Source: Cucumis sativus
Taxonomy: Eukaryota; Streptophyta; Magnoliopsida; Cucurbitales; Cucurbitaceae
DNA length: 64,000 nucleotides
Reading direction: 5' to 3'
Assembly: GCF_000004075.3 (NCBI RefSeq)
Contig: NC_026655.2
Coordinates: 6,510,001 to 6,574,000, forward strand
Shown here: positions 12,890-24,397 of the stretch, piece after piece
Position numbering within the stretch: position 1 is the stretch's first letter
Layout: each line of letters starts with the position of its first letter
Notes under the pieces: model-generated
What the model was told of the DNA's origin: nothing
Database searches by the model: none
The model's input: only the letters and a program-made list of their open reading frames with translations
Made by a program: the position numbers and the translations under genes

Positions 12890-15260
12890 TTCTTTAAAAA
12901 AAATATACAATGGTTAGTAATTATACCACGATATCTCTACTAGAGGAACACCCCTTTAGCACCCTCATCATTTCCTATTCATTGATATATAAGAGACAAA
13001 AGTACAAGAAGCTCGGAAAGTACAAAAAAGACTAGAGAGAAGCCCAATAGACCCACAAGTTAGAATTAAAAAGCAGTTAAATTTACAGCAATGCTACTAG
13101 TCGAGTAGTTTCTAAAGAGAGGAGAACGACTGGTCTAAAAACCGATAAGAGCTTGAATGTCTTCCCAAATCAGAGGGGAGTTTTTTACATCATTAAAAAT
13201 CTTCTTATTTCTTTCATTCCATATGGACCAAAGGGTGACAGCTATTGCGTTCAAGATGATAATTTGCTTCTTTGTTTTCACCTTTGATCTGCCTATACTT
13301 TTGCAAAGGGAGACAATGTTCTAAAATATGAAGGAATGATTAATCAGATAACCAACTTTTTTCCAAATATCATTTGCAAGTGGGCAAGGGATAAAAAGAT
13401 GATTTTTCTATCTTCATCGGCTTTTTGGACATAACACACCAGGATGGTTTCAAGCTCCATAATGAAAGTCTGCTTTGTAAAATTTCAGTTGTGTTGATAC
13501 ATTCAGAAGGAGGAACCAAATAAAGAATTTGCATTTTTTTGGGATAGTCGACTTTCAAAGATTTTGATAAATCTACTGATTTGAGTTGTTTAGATCAGCT
13601 TGATTACTGTTATGTAAAGCCTGTTGAATGGAGGCAATCGTAAAGCTGCCATTAGAATTCAAGTTCTAGATAGGATGGTTCTGGCCATTAGAAATCACGT
13701 GATTTTCATCTCATTCCAGAGTTGTGTCTCCACACTTCTCAATGGTCTTCTAGGAAAAAGGGTCCAATTTCGAATTTTCAATGTTCCATATATCTTTGAT
13801 AGAGTCCCATTTTATAGTAGTGAGAGTATATAGCCATGGATTGTGTAAAGAAAGAGGAATATTTTCATGCAAAAAACTGCCAAAAGATTGGGAATCACCA
13901 CCCTTGATTTTTCAGTTAATTTGAGGAAGGAACGATTCAATACCTTTAATGATAGATCTTCAGGGGGCTTTTAAGCTACTGTATTTACCTTTTGTAGGAA
14001 TATCGACCATAAAAGATTGTTCATATTTAGCTAATATTATGCGTTTCCAAAGAGGATCCTTTTCCTCAAGAAACCTCCACAGGACCCCAACCATTTACAC
14101 AAGAAGGCAAAGTTTGTGTTTGAGACTAAATTGGTGTCGAGCCCACCTTTATTTATGGGAAAAGTAATGATCGGCCATCTTATGAGGTGGATGTTTTTCT
14201 TTTTTTTGGAGTTTCTCCAAAGAAAGTTCGTCTAGATTTTCTCAATATCTCTACATATAGAAATGAGAGCTTTGAACATAGATAAATGATTATTTGGAAT
14301 GCTAGAAAGTATAGCACTTATAAGGTAATTTTACCACCCTTGGAGACACAAGAATATTTCCAATTATTCACTTTCTTGTGTATTTTATCAATAGTCTCAG
14401 CCTAGAATTTTTTTGATAGTGGCTTGCCCCTGATGGAACTCCCAAGTATCGTATGGCAAAGAATTTTGGAATATTCCCCATTTTGCTGCCACGCTGTTAG
14501 TTCTTTCGAAATCAGAGTTGATAGGGAAAATGGTGGACTTGCTAAGATTTATATTGAGGCCTAATGCAAGTTCAAAAAGACGAATGGCGTATCTCATATT
14601 CTCAATTGATTCATCATCATCTTTCATAAACAGTAAAATGTCATCAACAAATAAGAGATATGAGTGAGATTTTGATCCCGATTGAATCTAACTCCCTTGA
14701 TTTTGTTTTGTGCCTCTAGGAATTTAAGAAGAATGCTAAGGCAATCCATCCCAAGGACAAAGATGAAAGGGGAAATGGGATCCCCTTGCCGAATTTCTCG
14801 TTGTGGGTTGAATTTTACCTCTAGGCCTGTCGTTAATCAAAATAGAGTACTACACACTTGAAACACAAAATTTGATCCATTTTCTCCCATTTGGAGGAAA
14901 ACCGATTTTCATGATAGCATAGAATCAATGAAATTCCAATTGATTTTAATGAAAGTCTTCTCTATGTCAATCTTGACTTTCATGATTTTCAAGCGTAGTC
15001 CACCGCCTCATTAGCAATCAAAATGATGTCTATTCTATGTCTTCCTCTAACAAATGTCGTTTGGTTTTCTGATATAGTATCTGGAAGGGTAGATTTGATT
15101 CTTTCAGCAATAACTTTAGCAATGAGCTTGTATAAGACAGTTGTAAGACTGATGAGTCCGCAGACAGATGTCTCCAAGCATTTCTCCTTCTTGGCGATGA
15201 GAGCAATATTGAGATGTTAGGTTCATGACCCCCAAAGAAAGATCCCAAAGAATATTCATA
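12890..15260 (-). mobile_element. L1-like LINE with decayed reverse transcriptase
   Basis: Minus-strand LINE of at least 2.3 kb. In transcription order it shows reverse transcriptase motifs in broken frames: 'LISLTTVLYKLIAKVIAERIK' with 'FVRGRHRIDIILIANEAVDY' (15177-14989), an FVDD active-site box followed by LLFMKDDDES (around 14680-14620), and 'LGLNINLSKSTIFPINSDF' (14550-14500). Later comes a zf-RVT remnant near 13560-13370. The 3' tail lies at 12940-12990 (CCCTCATCAT block). Frameshifts and stops are frequent and the 5' endonuclease part is absent, so this is a dead, 5'-truncated copy. Confidence 0.8.
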
Positions 15261-15299
15261 TCTTTCATTATATTCTAAAAAAAAAAAGATTCTCTAAAC

Positions 15300-15577
15300 C
15301 ATTAATTCTCAACCGATTTAAGTATTAATTGGTTTTGTTTATACATGTTATATAAAAACAATAAAGTTGTGGGGGCTCGAGCCCCCCTGGGCCTATACTA
15401 AATCTGTCGGTGCTTATAAATGATAAATATGAAATCCTCAAACCTATGTAATCAATACAATATAAGTACAATTGGGGTCCAATTTTAAATTTTGAATAAA
15501 TTTGAGAGATTAACCTTTTATTTTGAAAATTTAAAGCTATAATTGCAACTATCATGGTACGTGATTTTTACCGTTTG

Positions 15578-15613
<36 letters not shown>

Positions 15614-15620
15614 TAGTAAC
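15300..15620. other. Non-coding DNA with GC-rich palindrome and T tract
   Basis: Holds GGGGGCTCGAGCCCC near 15370 and a run of about 31 T at 15582-15612. The T run could be the reverse-strand tail of a retroposed piece, but no body was recognised. Confidence 0.4.
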
Positions 15621-15884
15621 CTATCATTAATCTATGCTCGAAATATAAGTTGGTCTTTATATTAATTATATAAATATAATAATAATAAGATTAACGATAT
15701 TACTATTATATAAAGGAAAAAGTGGAAGTGATGGATGGGTGTTTGTATTATTAGGTAAGGCCAGGAGAGTAGTTTACATAACATCTGAAGCGGGTGAAAA
15801 GAATTAAATATGGAGCTTACGTATAATTGAACATACACAACTGTAATTGAACATAGAAGAATGGATGAGTTGGATGCATAAATA

Positions 15885-15962
15885 TAGGAGAAAAAAAAAG
15901 AAAAAAAAAGAGTTGGAAGTAATAGATGTAAAAGCTCACCGTCGTGAATAGAAAAGAGTTGT
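15885..15962 (-). pseudogene. Relic of the gag-like gene (end of exon 1 and splice donor)
   Basis: The minus strand matches the last roughly 35 nt of exon 1 of the gag-like genes, including the donor CGACG|GTGAGC and following intron start, almost base for base with 20580-20625. The rest of exon 1 is missing: homology stops at about 15963. It is a third or fourth copy reduced to a scrap. Confidence 0.6.
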
Positions 15963-16009
15963 AATGGCTTTTATAAATTATTTAACACCCCTCGTTATAT
16001 TAAGGAATT

Positions 16010-16214
16010 CTGCTAGTAATATTAGAACTACTAACCCAATCAAGGTAGCTAGCATTGAAATGTTGATCATGTATAATGTCGGTTTGAAACCGACATTAAA
16101 GAAAACCAACATTGAAAACCTTTAATAACACGATCTTCAATGTTAGTTTTCAACCGACATTGTACCTCTATAAAGTCAATTTCAAACTGACATTAAAACC
16201 CATTTTTAGCAGTG
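16010..16214. repeat. CACTA-like MITE
   Basis: Filled with alternating 'aatgtcggtttgaaaccgac' and 'gacattaaa' motifs, the subterminal repeat style of CACTA elements. The right end reads, in reverse complement, CACTGCTAAAAATGGG. The left end (around 'ctgctagtaat') is poorly kept, so the boundary is approximate. Confidence 0.45.
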
Positions 16215-16439
16215 GTAGACCATATCCATGATCATCTATATATCACTAATAAATCAGCAATAAAATTCTATGATCGATAGACTTTGCTATATTTTCATTT
16301 TTTTAAATGTCATTATACAAAATTGGTTATTATCCTTAAACCTCTTACTCTTTACAATTAGAAAATTTATGACAAATAACACAATCTAAAAAATTAATTA
16401 CAAATATAGAAACAAAGATAAAATGTTTGAAATAACAAA

Positions 16440-16600
16440 TGTTGACTAGTCGACTAGTAGATTTTTTAAAATGTCAAGTTTTCGCTTTGAACAATTATCA
16501 TTGATAAAAGCTATTATTAATAGCTACTATCGATGACAACAACTGATAGCACGTGTTTTTTAGTGAAAACTAGGGATCATGACAACTATTTATATATAAT
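16440..16600. repeat. Foldback repeat of the 'tagctatcattgataaaagc' type, copy 1
   Basis: Contains 'atgtcaagtttt', 'ttatcattgataaaagctat' and a run of imperfect inverted GATAGC/GCTATC motifs. A second copy with the same order lies at 59070-59230. Confidence 0.45.
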
Positions 16601-17600
16601 TATATATGTATAAAGGATGATAGCTATTAATGATGACTCTTATCCTTCCTCCTTGTACTATATATATACACACAATTATTGGTGGTTTAAATGTCATTAA
16701 TGCCCTCCTTTTATTATTATTATTTTTTCTTCTCTTGCTTTTAACTTTTTTTCCTTTTTTCCTTTTTGCCTTTTAATTCTTACTTTTTGTATTTCTTTTT
16801 ATTTAAAAATGAAACGGCAATTAGAGACTGTCTCCAACAAAATTTGTTCTTTTTTTCCCTAAACCAAACAATTCAATCTCTCTCATATTTTCTGTATATT
16901 CTTTAAATTAAACCTTTTTTTTCCAAGGATAAATCAACTGTTTTTTATATTTAAAAAGTCTTTAGACATAATAATATCAAATTGAAAGTGAGAACATGAA
17001 TGACTGAGTAAAAAAAATCAAAGTAATGCAACATAGAAAATGACCAAAAAAAAAATTATTGAGAGGAAATGTATAATATCCTTAAATTAATTAGTATAAA
17101 AAGAGACGACTTTGAAGTCAACCATTCTTTTTCTACCTCTCCAACAAATTCAACTTACATCTTTGTTGAAAAAAGAAGTTGTGTCTTAAGTTTTAGATGA
17201 AGCATAGACATATGTGGGTAGATCTTGTTTTTTCCTTTTTATAGCAATTTTAGAAATAATAATTAAGTTGTTTAAAAAATTGTAAATATACCAAAATGTA
17301 TTGATAGACTTTTTTGATCTATTAGTGATAGTTCAATATTTGCGATTTGATCTATCAATAATAACTTTTATTAAAAAATAAGACATCCTAAAAATCCCTC
17401 TAATTAAAATAAATATTAAAAACTTTGGATGTGAGAAACATAGAAAATCGCAACATTACATTTAAGAAAAAAAAAGTGGGAGATATTAACAAAGACTTGG
17501 ATGACCCACAGTGATTATTGATCGACGAGAATGTGAATAGACAATAAGAAAAAACCAAATTATTAAAATGATAATGATACAAATGAAATTTAATTCTCAC
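16601..17600. other. AT-rich intergenic region
   Basis: No gene. The part around 17270-17380 carries a degraded GATAGA foldback copy, and the right end begins the flank shared with the gag-like paralogues. Confidence 0.45.
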
Positions 17601-17639
17601 CTAAGGTCCACTAAATTATTCTTTTCACAAAGTGATCAT

Positions 17640-18580
17640 CAGCCCATTCCCATACTCTCACCTAACGTGCAATAAAGAATTCCCCCTATTCAATATATTT
17701 TTAATGTGCTTTTTTTTGTTGTATTCGATACTTATGTTACATTTAATATTCTTATATAGCTTGGACAATATACATTTTTTTTTTCTCCTCAAGTTAATCT
17801 TGATAAGACCCTAAACAAACAAACAAATAAAGTGAAATAAGTAAATTGTTTTTCTTTTAACAAGGTACTAGAGGTAGGGATTAAAAAAATGCACCAGAAG
17901 ACTTCAATCAAGTTGACACTTTCTTGTTTTTTCTGAAAACAAATAACTAAGCTTGTGGAGTGTGTAGACTCACGTAGGCATCTCAACTAAGTTCATCATC
18001 CAAAAGCATTGTACTGATGAAATCAGATGGTACAAAGGAGATAGAGAGAAACTTGAGAACAAACAATACAAGCAGGGATAGGTTAGAGGAAAGCTTTCTT
18101 ATTGAGCGCAAAGGGTGTACTCTTTGTTTATTTAAAGGCATTGCTTGTGGACTCAAATGTGAAAGGAGAAACGATAAAACATATAAGGATGTAATCTATA
18201 AAAAAAGAAGAAAAAAATGCATTAGTATCACAATTGTTAAAAGGTTGCTTTTGAAGAAATGAAACCAAATGTTTTTCATTAGTACTTAAATTTGCATTTT
18301 TTTTTTTTCTAAGTGTTGGATTTCCTTCTTCTTTCTTCTCTAATTTTTGTAAAATAAGCTTCGTCCACCATTTGAGATGGCTTAAGGAGGAATTGGGAGC
18401 AAAGTGAGGAATAAAAATCGTTTAGTCCCAGAGAAGTAGCATTAGTTTATGTTCTTTTTATGCGCTCAATTTTCTCCACAAGTGCAATAGTAAAGGAAGA
18501 CTGCAGAGGCGAATTAGTACAGGTTGAAGAAGCTGCTTCATTCCATAATGCCATGAGATTTTTAAAATATATTTTACTTT
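17640..18580 (-). pseudogene. Decayed copy B of the gag-like gene (exon 2 and 3' flank)
   Basis: The minus strand from about 18575 to 18290 matches exon 2 of the intact copies, for example around 'ttgggagcaaagtgaggaat' (18390) and 'aagcttcgtccacc' (18357), but with deletions and stops. The 3' flank is recognisable down to about 17640. Homology ends abruptly near 18580, in the middle of exon 2, and no exon 1 follows. Confidence 0.65.
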
Positions 18581-18599
18581 TCAATCCAGAAAACAAAAT

Positions 18600-19092
18600 A
18601 ATTTACCAAACATATATATGATTTTTGTTTTTAATAGTTAGCTTAGTCTCTAATCAGAACAATTTGGCTAGATTAACTCATGTGCTCCAGGACTTCGACC
18701 CGAACTTCCATTAGGACTAGCTCTTAGATTGTAACTAATTAAGTGTAACATTTTTTTTCATGTTTGAATAAACCTTTATTATATATTCTTCTTCTCCTCA
18801 ATAAAACACTAATTAAATTAATAAATGAAGCTAATTGTTATTTTTAATCGGATACTAGAGAGAGGGATCAGACCATTTCAACATACCTGAAACCCAAAAG
18901 TGATGCATTAAAATATACCAAGAGTTTACAAGTATTGATATTCTGGAGGATCTAGAGAAAAAGCTCAAACAACGGAGGAGGAATGATGAAACACATAAGA
19001 ATACAATTCAACCAAAAGAAGAAAAAAGAAAAAAATAAGCATTATCATCACCATTGTTGATGAACAAGGCAACATGTTTATTTTGATCATTA
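18600..19092. other. 3' flank of gag-like copy C
   Basis: Non-coding. From about 18780 it parallels the flank of copy A at 5290-5630, sharing 'cctcaataaaacactaatta' and 'tattgatatt..ggagga.ctagagaaaaagctc'. Confidence 0.5.
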
Positions 19093-20936
19093 CTACATAA
19101 TATTCTTTTTGGCCATTTTGGATTTCCTAGTTTTTTCTTCTAGAATTATGAGAGAATAAGCTTGGTCCACCGTTGGAGATGGCCTCTCAAGAAGGATTTG
19201 GGAGCAAAGTGAGGAATAAGAATCGTTTAGTCCCAAAAGAAATTGCATTAGTTTTTCTCTTTCCATGAGCCCACTCTGCTCCACAGTTGTATTATTGGAT
19301 GAAGATTGAGGGGAATTAGTGTGGATTGAAGAAGCTGCAGCTTCATCCCATAATGCCTTGAGGTTTTTAAAGTAAGATTTAATGGATGTGTTTCCTTGAC
19401 GATGAGATGCAATCACCCCGTAAATTTTAAATAACATTGTTGCAGCATTGCTTTCAGAATTATGTTGTTGTTCAATAATTGTATCTGAACTCACTGTTTT
19501 GTGTATCGATCTTGATTGATGGACGTTATTCGCAACATCGTTCACTACAGAACATTTTCAATAAAATTGGTTAAGAATTTAATGTTTGCATATGAAATAT
19601 GGAATTCTTTTAAACAAAATACTGCACAAAGATATAGCAGGTGTGTTAACACATCTTTACCATCACCACACATAATCCAGATTCAAAAGAAATTGCATTG
19701 ATCAAATCAAGAGTTATAAAAAGGATGACCAAGATAGAAGCTTGATAAACAAATTTTGAGTAAGAAATATGAAAATAAGAAATTGTGTGAATGAACATCA
19801 TTTTCAAAAATAAGACCATACGCACAAAATGGACACAAAACAAATTTAATTTTTCGTTTTTGAAAGGTTATCTTTGTTTTCTTACAACGATTTCTTTACC
19901 AGGATTAATATAATCCACACTAAGTTCTAAAACTAAAAAAGTTTAGCCGACGGCTAAACATTGGTTCTACTCACAATTAAGTAAAAAGAAATTCAAGAAC
20001 ATCACCCAACTTAGGATTCCTCAAAGTCAAACACACTTTTAGAGTTCTTAGTCATAAAAAATGCAGCTTATTAATATAACTAGCAGCTATTATATTTTTT
20101 CTAAGGCTTTCTAAATCTTAGTATTCTTGTAATCTCCAGTATGATTTAGATGTGATCTAAGTTATTCATGTATTTAACTCTAATTCAAGTGTTACAATAA
20201 CCACATTAAAAAGTTCGACAAGAACCAGACATAAATAATATCAAAAACATAAAACTAAAGATGAAGAGCTTTGTTTGGTAACACTATCTTCTGTTTTTTA
20301 AAGTTAGCTTTAAAAAAGGTGCATTATTTGGTAACTAATTAACTTTTTGGTTTTTCTTAAACAAGAAGCTTCTTTCTAAAATTATGAAGAAAAATTGAAA
20401 ACAAACAAAATTGCTTTCAAATATCTATATATGCTTATTGTTTTTAATAAACAAAAATTTAAAAACAGAAAAAAAGTTGAAATAATTACGAAGCTGTTAT
20501 ATGAATAAGAGATCTAAACTAAACTTTCTAACTTGGTGTGTTAACGTAGATGTATGAATTTAAAAAAAAAAAATGCTTGAAGTAATATATGTAAAAGCTC
20601 ACCGTCGTGAATAGAAAGTTGTTGTAATGGACTTTGAAGAAGATGATCACGAGTTTTGGCAGGGCTGGGAGAATGATTTGGAGAATAATCAGAATTCTTT
20701 TTATGACTCGAACCCGAACCAGAACCATCCTTACGAGAGCCACTCCCACCTGCTTTGCCTTTCTTGGTTGAAGGCGAAGGTTGACTTGCTGATTTAGTTG
20801 TGCGCCGATTGGATGTGGTACTGGGAATTTCTGACTGAATGGTTAATTCAGGGGCAGATGTGCTGCCAGGAAGATGGGCGGGTGGCGTCTTTTTGGGTTT
20901 AGATCTTCTCGGACTGATAATCCCTCTCGGTTCCAT
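19093..20936 (-). CDS. Two-exon gene with a copia-gag-like (UBN2-type) domain, copy C
   Basis: Predicted join of exon 1 (20936 to 20603) and exon 2 (19544 to 19093), 786 nt and 261 residues. The donor is GACG|GTGAGC and the acceptor TCTGTAG|TG, with phase 1 kept as in copy A. Exon 1: MEPRGIISPRRSKPKKTPP, then a Ser/Lys/Gly-rich stretch (SGSRKDGSGSGSSHKK) ending SIHD. Exon 2 starts 'NDVANNVHQSRSIHK' and contains the gag-like core 'GNTSIKSYFKNLKALWDEA', 'REKLMQFLLGLNDSYSSLCSQIL' and 'SPTVDQAYSLI'. The two intact copies differ by several in-frame indels in exon 1 but keep the frame, which suggests selection on the protein. Copy C sits downstream of the relic ankyrin 3' end at 22.1 kb, as copy A sits downstream of ANK1. 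A basic, disordered N terminus joined to a gag fold is all that can be said about function. Confidence 0.6.
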
Positions 20937-20989
20937 TTTCGATTTGCAACCTTAAGCTTTCTTTCTGATGTGGTGTGAGAAACTAACTT

Positions 20990-22129
20990 TGGGGATTTAA
21001 GATGGGAAATAAAAAAGGTAATTTCTCAGATCAAGCCAATGCTTGTTGCGTTCATGATGATAAAGACAAAAACAATTAATTAATTAAAAACAATAGTGAT
21101 AAAGGAAATTTAGGGAAAGGAGATAGTGGACCCCTGTGTGTTTGAATGTGTCATGTGGCATGACATTGGGTTTGAAGAAAAATAAGAAAAAAGGAAAGAG
21201 ACACCAAACAAAAGAAGAAGAAAGGTGTGGATCAATTTCCAGTCTTTTTAAAAGGATTTGGGGGAAGTCCTTTACTTGGGTAAGTTGGGTTATATATGTA
21301 AGGATTTGGATTGTTGAGTTCATTCATGAATTTTACTATAAACATTTCTCTTTAGTTACTGTAAAAAATTAAGAAACGTTATTATCAATTTAAGTAAATT
21401 TCTATCAAATATATGGTCCATCAAAAGTCAAATCTTCTCCTTTTTATCATTTTTCTTGTTATGTATCATCCTAATTGAGATATGTGGATTGACCAGCTTT
21501 TGTTACACTAGATTCCTGCTAGAAAAACAAAATCATTGATAAATAAAATGGTAGAAGATCAAAAGTGGGTCTTGCACAAGTTCTAAATGACAAACATCGC
21601 AACTTGATCGTAACCAACAACCTCAGAAAAAACAATATTGGATCCTCAATGGGCTAAATAGCTAATGATAACGGTACTTTATTTACTTCAACTGTGATAG
21701 ATTCATTATCGTGTTGGAACCATGTAATGAACATTCACAAATAAATAATCAACAAAAGAATATTGGAGAGAAGAAAACACTTGTTTGGAAGACTGTTCAA
21801 ATTGAACTCCCTCTTCTTCGTGTATATTCTTCTTCACACTTGGTTGCTTCAACGTTACAAATACCAAACCTGTTGATAGGATTTTCTAAATCTATAACTT
21901 CACATCATAATTAAATACCTGTCAAAATTAAATTCCAATATATATATTGTTAATTCAACAGTGTATATAACTCTTACCAACTCTTATCAATATATTTAAT
22001 ATATAACTTTCAAATGTCTTAATTTTGTGTGTAATTCAATTCCAATTAAAATATGCTTTAACATTCAACAGTTATGGCATGTCCATAAACATCTTAGAAA
22101 AACAATGAAGATAGAGAAATTCGCATTAT
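20990..22129. other. Spacer of the duplicated unit
   Basis: No gene. Around 21240-21410 and 21990-22110 it matches 8660-8850 and 9310-9420. The rest is unique AT-rich DNA. Confidence 0.5.
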
Positions 22130-22235
22130 GTGTGTGGTCACTGCTGCAATGATCAATGGAATCTTCACTTTTTGTTTTATGAGATGCAATAAAGAAGGGT
22201 CGTACTGAAAGCCTTGCATCAGTGCGAAGCTTGGT
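22130..22235 (-). pseudogene. Relic of the 3' end of an ankyrin/PGG gene
   Basis: The minus strand matches ANK1 exon 5 at about 9570-9660: 'tgatcaatggaat.ttcac' and 'atg..atgcaataaagaagg.t..actgaaagcc' on the plus strand. It covers the third PGG membrane helix region only (in ANK1, FSATFFIAYHKT). Frames are broken and homology stops at about 22235, so the rest of this ankyrin gene has been lost. Confidence 0.65.
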
Positions 22236-22404
22236 ATTTTTCCATCATATGCAAAGGCTTGGCATGAGTCCTTTAGTTTGTTTTGAGAAGGTTAGTTAGT
22301 AAGTGCAACTGAGTGGGCACAATATGAGTTATTTAATTAGAGTTAATTTTATATTAGGAAGACTTGTATAAAGATTAACTTTGTCATTTAGTTATTTAGA
22401 TTTT

Positions 22405-23570
22405 TTATTTTTAAAAAAGGATACTCAGCATCGTCAATGATTATATTCAAAATAGAGCTTGGAGGAGATTGATTAAGTTTACGAGAAGGCTAGAGATAAG
22501 CCAAAACTATAAACCATACAAAAACTATCAAACAACTAAACTAGCAAAAAACACTGAGGTGTTGTGCAACTATAGAAGCTGAGTAATTATTGAAAAGCTT
22601 GGTTTTTGTAGACTATTGGGCTGTGAGATTGCAGATGTTTTTCCAAAGGTAGGTATATGAGTGTGATAAGTTGTTGAATAGTTTGGTGTTTCTTTCCAAC
22701 CAAATGGACCAAATGATGGCAATCAGTAGATTGAAGATAATCACCCCTCTTTGTGTCTTTATGTTGTTTGAGCAGATCGAATTTATAAGCACGGGGAGGT
22801 TATCATCAATGAGATCATAATTTAATTGATTTTTGGTCGTGTTCCAAATGTTTCTGCTGTATGGACAGAGGAGGAATATGTGGTCGGTTGTTTCATTGCT
22901 TTTCTTACAAAGTACGCACTAGTTTGGGTTGAGACAAAGATTTTCCAGTCTCCTTTGAATCTTTTCCATCGTGAAAATTTCATTGTATGTGGCTGTCCAG
23001 ATGAAGAATTTGCATTTCTTTGGAACTTTGAACTTCCATAATTTCTTGAGAAGAGCTGCAAAGTTTGAATTTCTAGCATTTTGAGCATTTGTTTGTAACA
23101 GAGACTTAACAGAGAAGGAGTCATCGTTGCTTGGAATCCAGATCAGTGGATCTTTTTGGATGTTGTCTGTGAGAGGAGGTAGGCTGCTCTGTATAGTTCT
23201 CCACTGTAAGGCTTCTCTATCTCTAAGAGGTCTTCTGCTATGTATATCCCATGTTTTATTGTTGACATTCTACATCTCTCTAACATAACTATTTTGCTTT
23301 GAGGAGAAAGCATATAGTCTTGGGAATGATTTGCTTAGTACACCCTTCGTGCTCCAATTGCTATGCCAGAAGGATAAAGAGTTGTCATTATTAACTTTCC
23401 ACTTCATCCTTGAGTTGAGCCAATCAACGAATTTGCAGATGAATCTCCATGGAGCATTCGAGCTACTGTATTTAGCAATTGTAGGAAACATATCCATATT
23501 CCTACAATAGTATTTAATAAAATAGACGATTGGCAGCCCATATTGTTGTGTCCCCTACTAATTAATATGA
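22405..23570 (-). mobile_element. 5'-truncated L1-like LINE fragment
   Basis: In minus-strand order, 23497-23270 encodes 'APWRFICKFVDWLNSRMKW' and 'NSLSFWHSNWS'. Later frames give 'KKCKFFIWTATYNEIFTM', a zf-RVT region with 'TDHIFLLCPYSRNIW', then 'LLIAIIWSIWLERNTKLFNN' and 'NNYSASIVAQHLSVF'. The 3' end is near 22420-22410 (A-rich in element orientation). It is broken by frameshifts. It lies against the relic ankyrin 3' end and may have helped disrupt it. Confidence 0.75.
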
Positions 23571-23870
23571 TCTAATATTAACTAATTTTTCTTCTTTATT
23601 TTTGAAGTTGTAAATAAGTGTCTTCTTTGTCTGCAAAGTCAATCCCACCCCGATGAGAGTATATCGAAAACATATCCCGTCTTATTGCACAATTTGACTT
23701 TTTGTAAGAGAAACATAAATGGGTTGATAGTTGTATACATCTCAACTAGGTTGGCACTCTTTTAACACACAATTTAACATTTAAACACATGCATACATTG
23801 TATCAAACTATAAATAACAAGTAAAAGAAACAGACGGTCTTTTGACACAAACTAATATCATATATCACAA
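23571..23870. other. Short AT-rich intergenic stretch
   Basis: Nothing recognisable beyond the target site of the hAT MITE that follows. Confidence 0.4.
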
Positions 23871-23878
23871 ATAAACAC

Positions 23879-24389
23879 TAGGGGTGAAATCGGGTTGGGT
23901 TGGGAGACATTCTCAACCCAACCCATATTTTCGGGTTGTTTGGGATGACAACCTGAATTTAGTTTTTAACCCAACCCAATCTGTAAAATATGGGTTGGGT
24001 TGTCGGATTGTAAATATAAATATTGTTTTAAATTTTTTTTTTCGTTTTCTAGTTTCTAATGGTTATAAAAGTTTGAAATTGTTACATTTAAATTTCAAAC
24101 ATACATACAATAAATTCAAAATTTATATACCTCTAATTTGTTTTTTATTAAAATAATATATACTTCTAATTTATTTATTTGTATATTATATTAATTTAGA
24201 TTGTGTTAGGTTGAACCGAATTTTTCAACCCTCCAACCCGAGACCCAACCCAACTCGAAAAACTAAAAAAAGTTTAACCCAACCCAACCCATATTTTAAC
24301 CTAACTCAACCCATATTTTAACCTAACCCTTATAATATGGGTTGGGTAGTCTGGGTTATTCGAGTTCAACTCATATTTGTACACCCCTA
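23879..24389. mobile_element. hAT-type MITE (511 bp)
   Basis: Terminal inverted repeat TAGGGGTG...CACCCCTA, flanked by a perfect 8-bp target duplication ATAAACAC (23871-23878 and 24390-24397). The body has inverted runs of GGGTTGGGTTGGG on the left and CCCAACCCAACCC on the right. An 8-bp target duplication is the hallmark of hAT transposition. It has no coding capacity. Confidence 0.88.
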
Positions 24390-24397
24390 ATAAACAC

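Noticed and set aside
19516..19701. Plus-strand frame containing 'AYEIWNSFKQNTAQRY', which looks gag-like
   Set aside because: It lies antisense in the intron of gag-like copy C and has no continuation. The similarity to a gag 'EIW' motif is too short to support.
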